This document shows positions 56,426 through 64,000 of a stretch of DNA of 64,000 nucleotides, piece after piece. The notes beneath the pieces are model-generated. The model was given only the letters and a program-made list of their open reading frames with translations. It ran no database searches and was not told the DNA's origin. Source of the stretch: Oscheius sp. JU75 (taxonomy: Eukaryota; Nematoda; Chromadorea; Rhabditida; Rhabditidae). The DNA lies in assembly GCA_037178855.1 (NCBI GenBank), contig JASJZC010000004.1:3472001-3536000 (forward strand), given 5' to 3'. Numbering within the stretch: the first letter of the stretch is position 1; each line of letters opens with the position of its first letter. Position numbers and translations under genes: made by a program.

Positions 56426-58141
56426 ATGGAAATGGGGGAGGGTACCAGGTAGTCCTTTAGTCTGATTCTATAAAACATCATTTCAGTGGAAACCTGACAT
56501 CCCAGATATCTCCAAACTTCCGTTTCCGGTCCGAAAGAATAGATGTGAGTTTTAATGCTTTTTTTTCGACTGTTGTTTTCAGCTCGAAAGAGTCACAGAA
56601 TGTACCCAAAGAACGCCGACCAGACCGGTGATCGACTCCGATTCTCAACGGTAAAATTAGCTTCCCTTCTGTTCAAAAGAAAAGTTTTAGAACTCCCCCA
56701 TCTTCCGGAAATAAGGCTCGAAACCTTTTTGCTATCAGCCCTGTCAAGACAACATCGAGAAAGAGGTTTGATTCTTCATTCCTTCTCATAAGACACTTAT
56801 ACAGAACAAATACAGAGGCTGTAAAAACCCTTGTATTTTGTGATTTCGAGACGAGCGGACTTTTCACTGCCGGAAATGAGCCAAAAAAGAACTACAACTT
56901 GAGGAAATCGCGATGTCCTTCAGAGTTCGCCTCGGAACTGGAAAAGTTCTGTATGGACAGTGAGTCTTCTTCTGATTTTTTTTTTCAAAAACCACGTACC
57001 TTCAGCTCAAAAGGACAACTACCCTCGAATTCTGGAACTGTCATTTGTGGCCGTAGCCAGGGAAACCTTCGAGAAATCGGTCAAGCAGATGGATCTAAAA
57101 AACCAGGTAATTTCTGGTACTAGGAAGTATCTATTAGATTCCTTAGCCAGGTGCTTGCAGCCTCCGAGTCCGAGTTCCTTGTAACATTCATACGCGACAG
57201 ATCAATCCGAAAATGTCCGATACGGAATGGGCTCAGTACGATAGAGTCCGGAGCATCAACCCAGTCGGTAAGTAAATAACAGATTCTAACACAAATGAGT
57301 AGAATATTTAGCCTTGGTTCACGAGAAGAACGACCTTCATTTAAAGAACTCGTTTGATGTCGAATGGAAACAAGTAAGGAAGTTTCTCGACTCTTGTCCC
57401 AAACCGGCTTGCCTGGGTGAGTCATACAGTTATCAGCCATACAGAACCAAATTTCAGTGGCGCACAATGGTTTATACTTTGACTATCGACTGATCTACGG
57501 GGAACTGTCAAGATATGGCCTTCTCAAGAGTCAAGCCCTTCCCGATGGAGTAACTTTGCACAACATCATCTCATTCAAGATTTTCAGATCCTGTTTGTTG
57601 ACAGTCTTCTGGCATTCCAGAACATTGAAGACTCTCTGAAGTTGAGACTTGAGCAGACATTGAAGGCAATCGACTGGAACCTGAGTCAGTTTAGCATCTT
57701 TTTCCACAACAGATTCCGATTTAGTAAGTCGACTGTCTCTGCTAGAAGAAGTTGTCCCCAGTGAGGTTCCCGAACGACCAAACGACCATCCTCTCAATTT
57801 TCTGGACAAGACCGAATGGCCGACTGCATTCTTCAAGAGATCCAGCCCCACCGACTTCAAGTATGTTTCTCGATACTTTTTAGACTATTTAATTTCAGAA
57901 AGACATCCTCCGGAAAGTGGGAATTCGCTCCGAGTGGGAGGAAGTACAATTTGAAGAATCTCTATGAGACAGTGAGTCAGTCAATAGTTGGAAACTAAAT
58001 CATAGAGTTCAGACGATTGGAGGAGGATTCGACTTCCATTATGCCCAGGACGACAGCGAAGGTCTTCTACAGATTTGTTTAGCCTATGGAAAGGAGTTTC
58101 TCGTCTACCTGGATTCTTCTGCTGCTGAAATTCCCTTCTGA
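56426..58141 (+). CDS. TREX-family 3'-5' exonuclease, apparently intact
   Basis: A DEDDh nuclease of the TREX1/TREX2 type, which degrades single- or double-stranded DNA from 3' ends. The model starts at 56426 with a Ser/Thr/Arg-rich N-terminus of about 75 residues. Exo I follows (TLVFCDFETSGL, Asp and Glu present), then LELSFVAVARETFE, the family-typical INPKMSDTEWAQYDRV, Exo II (AHNGLYFDYRLI, Asp present), FVDSLLAFQ, and Exo III (HYAQDDSEGLLQ, His and Asp present). It ends at TGA 58139-58141. All four acidic residues and the His are retained. About ten short introns; one near 57690 appears only 28 nt long and is uncertain. It is the only complete member of a local cluster of four copies. The N-terminal exons rest on phase alone. 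Confidence 0.82.
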
Positions 58142-58623
58142 AATGATTCATATCCAATCTCAAATGTCATTCCGTGATACTACTTGTGATCATATCAAAT
58201 GCTATCGGAAGCTTGTTTTTAACTTTGATAAATTTAAATAGAGTTTAATTTTGAATAAATTTAAATATCAAAAGATTGTGCTCGTTCAGATCTCTTATTG
58301 TTAGCACCGACTTCTTGTTTCTGCGTTACGTGTCTGTTAAATATGCGTTGATATTTCACAACGGTCTTTTCGTGTATTATTAGTCTTCAACGTCATGGTG
58401 AGTAATTGGACAAATCCAACCATCTCTTCCCCTCCATCTGCCCTCATTTCGATTTAAGAAAACTTCTTCCACGTTTCACAAACTCTGTTTAATAGCACGT
58501 TGTTTGTTCAAAAGTTGATGTTTTCAGATGGCTCAAATCGAGACCATTGTATACTTGGATACGACCAGCCTATTCCTGGAAACAGTTATAACATGAGCGA
58601 TATCTACATCTTCAATCAACAAC

Positions 58624-58843
58624 ATCTTTCTTTTCTAAAGCGCAGTGGTGTCCGTCCGTCGGTCATGGTGTCCGCACAATTACATGTCAACGCTAATACC
58701 CAAAAACGCTGACGTTTTTTTATGTCAAGAGACAAGGGGACAAGTCAGCTGCAGAGGAAACTGCTACTAGGGGAGCGGCGAAGCAGCCTGATATCAATTT
58801 TAGCCAAGACTAAACGGGCTGTGAAGCTGCCGTCGGCAGCTGG
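58624..58843 (+). repeat. dispersed repeat, copy 2
   Basis: A second copy of the element at 1010-1246, same orientation, somewhat shorter because of a deletion in the GTCC/GTCT run near the start. It ends in AGCTGCC GTC GGCAGCT, here a perfect 7-bp inverted repeat, followed by GG. It lies between two TREX copies. Confidence 0.75.
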
Positions 58844-58941
58844 TTTAGTGAATAATCGCTGCTCGTACGAACACCCCAGGCATTAGCTCTATTTACTAAT
58901 TCTCGTAAGTATTAAACTCAGAGTTCGACAAGAATGCTCAG

Positions 58942-59255
58942 GTGAAGACATTGCTATGATTGCAATGCCAATCTCAAATAACACTTTTTCCGGAGATGAA
59001 ACGAACCACTTCTACCATGAGAAATTCTGTTAACTGCCATGATCTTAACAACTTATCGAACTTATAGACAACCTTCAAGAGGCTCGATTTAAATTCGAGA
59101 GATCTCTTAAGACGCCTCTATTTCAGGCGACAAATCAAGTAGTTTTTTTTTGTCAGAACAACGAGGACCAGTTTGTGGCTCACAAAGGAACATTCTTTGA
59201 CTTTCCCGTTTTGCTCAACAAACTCATTCGTCAAAACTTGTATATGCTATACAAC
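58942..59255 (+). pseudogene. TREX-type exonuclease fragment
   Basis: The exon 59157-59255, preceded by TTTTTTTGTCAG, encodes QFVAHKGTFFDFPVLLNKL, a clear Exo II motif with its Asp. An earlier open block from 58942 (EDIAMIAMPISNNTF) fits the strand region that precedes it in exonucleases. Exo I and Exo III are not found, so this is a fragment. Confidence 0.5.
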
Positions 59256-59275
59256 GTAAACCCTTTTTGGAAAGA

Positions 59276-60219
59276 CCATTATTCAGCTTCATTTTGTGCA
59301 CTTGTGCCACGGTTTCATCAGCATCGACAGCTCCATAGTCAATAGCCTCCACAGGGATGGTTTTACTCTAAAAGACAAAAAGTTTCAAACAAGCGAGATC
59401 TTTGCAAACCATAAGATAGTAAACGAAATATGTGTATGATTTCCCATAGGGCATTAAATACACAATCTTGGAGTAGCTATACAGCTTACAGTTAGACAAT
59501 CCAGAAATACAACGCGTCACATGCTTTCACAATAATTTCTTCTTCAAGTTGTCGATCAGTCGTTTTTTTGTAGAGTTTTGTGTCTAGACAGCAGCGGACG
59601 CCTGCAAGACTCCGTTGTCGAACTGAGAAAATACTGGATTTTCAATGTGCTAAAGATAGAGCTCGTGATTTTCGGATCTCCTTGGCCGCGTTCACCAAAA
59701 GAGCCTTGTTTCCTCAGAGTAGCTCGAGGTGTTGTGATTCTTTTGGCTTCCCAGGTAGTGATGAATTGTTGTGATGATACTGTTACTGAATCCTTCAGAC
59801 AGTACTTTTTGCCCTGCCAATAGAACAGGCAGAGGAGGGCGATGTGGAACAGTTGTCTTGGAAAATGGCTCTCCTTAAAAAAGAGAGTTTCAAAAACTTC
59901 CGCTTGGTGAACTAAAATAACAGCTGAGGCGTTATCGAGCTGCAAACGGTTCAGTTTGACGCAAACAGCTGCGATAAGACGACCAAACACGCTCCATTTT
60001 GACTCATGATGATCAAATCTGAAACCGAGAACATTGTTCTACCCATTCATCAACTTCAGCCGTAAGTTGAACAGGCTTTAATAGGAATAGAATAACTCCT
60101 AGAGGGCTACTCACGCCGGAACACACCCCAACTTCGTCACGTAATACGTAAGAAAGTCTCATTGGTTTCCGAGCTAAATATTCAGTCACGAAAAAATAAG
60201 AACGTTGGTCTTTTTTCAC
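59276..60219 (-). pseudogene. degenerate minus-strand coding remains, family unknown
   Basis: Several blocks read as protein on the minus strand with plausible splice borders but inconsistent frames. They are PVQLTAEVDEWVEQCSRF, FGRLIAAVCVKLNRLQLDNA then SAVILVHQAEVFET, YSKIVYLMPYGKSYTYFVYY and TIPVEAIDYGAVDADETVAQ. At about 60010 the frame must shift by one base to continue. They may be parts of one broken gene lying antisense inside the TREX cluster. I cannot name the family. Confidence 0.3.
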
Positions 60220-60245
60220 CCCAAGGCAACTGCTTTGCCTGCAGA

Positions 60246-61412
60246 AGGTGTCGTCAAATTTGACCTACTAACGAAGAGTTGTGATCCACTTAATTTCAGT
60301 CAGGCTCTGAAGAACAACATGCTGAAATGTACCCTTTCCATATGTCTGTACGCATAACGGTTTAGGCACGCCGGAGAACTGTCCAAGAATGACAGAACTG
60401 TCGTTTGTAGCAGTTCCTCGAGAGGTGTTCGAGAGATCTATCGGGCAAATGAGAGATATGTTTTGTAGAGAGGTTTGATCTACGTCATTCGAATTCAAGA
60501 CTTTCAGTTACCCTCTCTTCTTCTGGACCACCATGCTACCAAACTGATTCTTCAGTTTAACCACGGAGTAACGGATGAACACGCTACGCAAGACTTTTCG
60601 GAACGAGGGGAGGGGAGTCCACTGAGTAGGAGCAGATCCAGTGTAATTAAAGCAAATTTCAGAAAGAGCCCGCTACGCCAATGAAACATTTGGCTCAACG
60701 TTGAGAGCGACGTTTCGCGATCAGTTCCATTTGATCAAAAGCTTTTTGGACTCATTAGCTAAACCAGCATGTCTCGGTGGGTGTACAAGTTAGCTTTAAC
60801 TTGATTTACAGTCGCCCACACTGGAATCAATTATGGCTATCTGGGACTCTATGGAGAACTTCTGCGAAACCGTCTAGTCACAGAGAATATTCCAGTTTTT
60901 CCCGATGTAGGTTCCTCAAAAGTTATTACGATAGACCACACAGATCTTCTTTGTCGACACTTTGTTTGCCTTCAAGCATCTGGAGAACAGATTTCTGGCG
61001 CACTCGAAAGGTATTCTAAACATCGAGTACTCCTCTCCCAACTCCCCTCCACATAAGCATCCATGGCAGTTCTTAAAAGACCAAGGTGCTTCCGTTGCCG
61101 TATTGAAACGGTTTGATCCTGACAGATTCGTGTAGGATTGCGTAAGAGGATTGTTGTAACAAAACTTTTAGTAAAAAAGAGAATGAGCCATGGAAATTGG
61201 TGCCCGGAAATCTTAACTATAGACTTCTCGACTTATACAAAGGAGTAAGTTTTTTGACTTGTATTTTAGCATTTGTATGCCAGATCATTGGAGAGCGCCT
61301 GAAAGTCGAGTTTGCAGAAGAGCAGAGTCTAGCCTTGATGATGGTTTCACTTTCCTACGGAATGGAATTTTTAGAGTATCTTGACAGTGTTAAGGCTCTC
61401 CTTCCTTATTAA
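60246..61412 (+). CDS. TREX-like paralogue lacking catalytic residues
   Basis: An open, spliceable copy of the TREX fold: ELSFVAVPREVFERSIGQM, FHLIKSFLDSLAKPACL, VAHTGINYGYLGLYGEL, IFFVDTLFAFKHLEN, PWQFLKDQGASVAVLKRF, LNYRLLDLYKG and ERLKVEFAEEQSLALMMVSL. It ends at TAA 61410-61412. At every catalytic motif the key residues are changed. Exo I DFE is DLL, the Exo II Asp is Gly (INYGY), the Exo III His is Phe and its Asp is replaced. The downstream exons keep phase and show no stops, so it may still make a nuclease-dead protein, or it may be an early pseudogene. The 5' end is uncertain: no good ATG lies before the Exo I region, though one lies in frame at TELSFVAV. Confidence 0.55.
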
Positions 61413-61696
61413 TCTACTCTCATAAATTCTGAATCCAAATCTTCTTAATAATTGTTCTTGCGTCTCTGTATGTCTGAGTGCGAAGCCATTTTTGCAATTA
61501 GTGTGCACTATTTTGTGCGCACACTATTTGTTGGCAAACCGAGTCAGTTTGAGAAATAGCTTCGTTGGGGGAACGTTACTTATGTCAGTGCCTCGACTGG
61601 GGGGCAACATGCGAACGGGTGGAAGTGAAAGAGAAGAACGGTAAGGATCAAGACAGGTGAACAAAAGGGAAGATAAACCGGGTAAAGTCTGTCCAG

Positions 61697-62342
61697 TCTG
61701 CTCAAGAAGGAAGGCGACTTCATCGTCCGCATCTCCGAAGTCGAGCTGTAGAAGATCAGGGTCAAGTACGATCTCATTCTGGCAGTCTATAATGAGGGAT
61801 CCGGTCCGAGCGGTATTTGTGGAGACCTTCGTGCCTCTGATGTCCGAGACACAGATGGGAGCTGGAGGAGAGTCGAAGACGCGCAACTTGCTGGTCAGAA
61901 GAGAGAAGAGCGACAAGTACAATCTGGAGACGGGCAGGGAGTATGAGACTGTCAAGCCTTTCATCAACTATCATCTCATCCATCTGGCCATCGGATCCGA
62001 TCCGAAACGTATGGATATGTGATGAGTGGAAGGCTGAATCTGAACAGCAAATATCCGAATCAGGGTGTGGTCGATGTGGCTGTCAAGGTCCAGAAGAGCG
62101 CTCAGGAACTGGCCGCTTCGGGTCAAGCTGAAAAAGTCGGCTGGGAGAAGATCAAAGAGCAAATTCGGGAGGCAAGAATCCAGCGCAATCTCAACCATCG
62201 GAATCTAGTTCGTCTGTATGGAATCGCGGTCCAGGAACATCTAATCTACATCACCCTAGAGCTGATAAATGGCGGCGAGCTGAAAGCCTACCTGATGGCC
62301 CAGAAGAAGAAGGGAACAGTAAACGTCTGCTTCTTCAATTGA
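61697..62342 (+). pseudogene. SH2-tyrosine kinase pseudogene (Fer-like)
   Basis: After a TGTCCAG acceptor the frame encodes the core of an SH2 domain (LLKKEGDFIVRIS, the FLVR-type Arg present). TAG at 61749-61751 then interrupts it, followed by KYDLILAVYNEG. The rest of the SH2 (RNLLVRREKSDKYNLE, YETVKPFINYHLIHL) is in another frame. A third open segment (62019-62342) is a kinase N-lobe: VDVAVKV with the Lys, an alpha-C Glu in REARIQRNLNHRNLVRLYG, and a hinge region. The glycine loop is missing and there is no HRD or DFG lobe; the sequence runs out before the next gene. The nearest group is the nematode-expanded Fer/Fes-type SH2 kinases. Confidence 0.75.
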
Positions 62343-62426
62343 CTTATAGGGGTAAGGTTTACTCAAAAAAAACAGCAATAACAAAAATGGTACAAGAAAT
62401 GTTAATCGATAGGTCAGCTTGCTGAT

Positions 62427-63556
62427 TTACTCGTTAGTGTCGTGAAACTCATCAATATGGCTGTCCAAAAAGTCTCCAGTGTCCTCGACAACGTCTTTCG
62501 TCTAAACAGAGACGATTTGAATGAAAGGAGACTAACGCAACATACCTCGTTTTTAACTCCCTGCTCAAGCTCGAGCTGACGAGTTTTCTGAAACTACAAG
62601 AAAATTACGGCTAGAATAGCTCGGAATTTTGCAAAAACAGCCTAACAACACAAAAAAACAACATACCAGGCAGTACCTAGATCTTTGACTAGTCATTCTC
62701 GGCTGGATCAGATCGATATCAGGATAGCAGACTTGCCAGAGCGACTCGAATTGGGTGTTGTATTCATCATCCAAGTCTTTCTCAATAATGATGGGAACCT
62801 CATCCTTGTGCTTTAGCGAATAGTGACGACGGATGTGCTCGCGAAGAACGCCCTAAACTCGCAAGTTGAAGTGTCGGGAAAAAACTGACCGTGAAGTCAC
62901 AATGACCACATTGGCATGTATGCTTGTTCATATGACGCATAACATGTTCGCGGAGACGAGTACGACCGTAACTGGCTTTGAGAGTCATTTTGGAATGGCA
63001 GAGCTGAAACAGGCCTGTAAGTTCGATGTTAAGGCGTACATACCCCACAGTGAAGAGTTGATTCAGTAGGCTTCTTTTTCGTATCCAATGATGATGTTGC
63101 TTCATCTCCGCGAATTCGTTTTTTGAATGTGCGAATCACTTCGTCATTCAATGTAGGACTTTTCCTGGCCTCGGCGGAGAAATAGTCCTAAAACGACCGC
63201 TTAAAAGGGAAGGAAAAACAACGAACGTTTATCAGAGTGTTTCTCAGAATATTTCTCAAATCGTGATCAACATCTTCGTCGAGTGCATTTAGACCAGCTA
63301 TCATGCTAATGCTTGCATTTACAATCGGTTCTTCGGGCTTTTCGTGTTTACGTTTTGCTGGCCAGCGCGAGGAAACCTCCTTGTCAGAAGGAATAGAGGG
63401 TTCGAATACACCAGGAACGCTGTCAACCAGTGCTAGGCGACCCGAATAGGACTAAACGAGATTGAGAGTAGTACTGAAACGTACGCTAATTGTGGTCAAA
63501 ATTTTTCCTAAAGACTCCTCGTCACGTATTTCCACGACCAGATATTTGGCCGTCAT
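62427..63556 (-). CDS. C2H2 zinc-finger protein
   Basis: Seven short exons read in phase from the ATG at 63556 (an ATTTTTAG acceptor lies 8 nt upstream) to TAA at 62427, about 280 residues. The N-terminal half is Ser/Lys/Glu-rich with a possible nuclear signal (RWPAKRKHEKPEE; KKRIRGDEA). Two adjacent fingers follow: LHCGLCHSKM...RLREHVMRHMNKH and CQCGHCDF...LREHIRRHYSLKH. The C-terminus is acidic (GDFLDSHIDEFHDTNE). It is probably a nuclear DNA- or RNA-binding protein; only two fingers means limited sequence specificity. No orthologue is evident to me. Confidence 0.8.
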
Positions 63557-64000
63557 CACCGAGCCTAAAAATGTAGTCTAAGAGAGAAGAGAAGTGCGTA
63601 GCAAGAGGAGAAAAAGTACAGTGAAAACAATCTGCTGCTGCGTGTGTGTATGTGTGTGCAATGTGGCTGGCTGGCTGCGGCGGGAGAACGACAATCGATC
63701 CAGACCGGCCACAGCAAGTGTCGCAAACAACAGGTGTCTAACTGTGGTAGCTACTGAATGCATTCTTTTTTAGCAGGTGCATTTGGCAATTCGAAACATG
63801 GACCGATTAACATGTCAGGGCTTAGAGAAAAGGTAAACAGAAAAAAACTTAGTGGAAAATAATTTAGAATGCAGCGCATATTTTAAAGGTCTGTCACTAA
63901 AATACAGTAGCTATGAATGCGCGGGAACTGCATTAAAATGAAGTTGTTTACAGGATTTTTTTCAGTAAGGAAAATTCGTTCCCCGTTTTTTTCCGAGCTC
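63557..64000. other. right-edge region, no supported gene
   Basis: Upstream region of the zinc-finger gene. It contains a short GTGTGT/CTGG simple-sequence stretch near 63640-63677 and no supported exon before the window ends. Confidence 0.4.

Noticed and set aside
61524-61967. 147-codon minus-strand ORF over the SH2 pseudogene
   Set aside because: Shadow of the plus-strand SH2 coding sequence; plus-strand blocks match a known domain, this frame matches nothing.
1-64000. tRNA, rRNA, CRISPR arrays or prophage-like features
   Set aside because: I looked for TpsiC-like GGTTCGA motifs, conserved rRNA blocks and regular short repeats; candidates such as 42950 and 41112 lie in coding or UTR sequence and no cloverleaf could be built. 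The intron-rich content is eukaryotic.

Overview
The window looks like a compact nematode nuclear genome, probably chromadorean, although no sequence here fixes the species. Coding exons are separated by very short introns (mostly 32-60 nt, GT...TTTTCAG type). An AG splice acceptor sits 0-20 nt upstream of many start codons, as expected for spliced-leader trans-splicing, and same-strand genes are often only 100-300 nt apart. Several genes resemble nematode orthologues: mlc-3, mlp-1, odr-4, tbp-1, gipc, imph-1 and an annexin. Exon models were built by hand from splice phase and family homology; spans run from start to stop codon.

Left part (0-16 kb): a small unknown gene, a dispersed repeat copy, a membrane protein, a GPI-type leucine-rich-repeat (LRR) protein and a small Pro/Ala-rich protein. 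These are followed by a same-strand minus block NOC4L > TBP > TTC27 > TRAF (candidate operon) and a LUC7-like splicing factor on the plus strand.

Middle (17-36 kb): annexin, a small secreted protein, the essential myosin light chain with two alternative last exons, a GIPC gene carrying a stop and a frameshift, a muscle LIM protein with two apparently mutually exclusive exons, a gene-poor 3.7 kb stretch with diverged tandem repeats, a four-KH IMP-type RNA-binding protein, and ODR-4.

Right part (36-64 kb): RNF5/RNF185, a transmembrane LRR protein, and a divergent class C GPCR with a long low-complexity N-terminus and no cysteine-rich domain. Next is an INTS3 gene with a Ly6-like gene nested antisense in one intron. 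Directly upstream of INTS3, 124 nt away on the same strand, is a multi-exon gene made of zinc fingers plus a retroelement integrase that has lost two of three catalytic acidic residues; it also appears to host an antisense gene in an intron. The last 9 kb is a decaying cluster of TREX-type 3' exonucleases (one intact, one open but active-site-dead, two fragments), an SH2-kinase pseudogene, a second copy of the dispersed repeat and a C2H2 zinc-finger gene.

The strongest candidate for something undescribed is the integrase-derived gene at 50584-54254 and its possible operon with INTS3.
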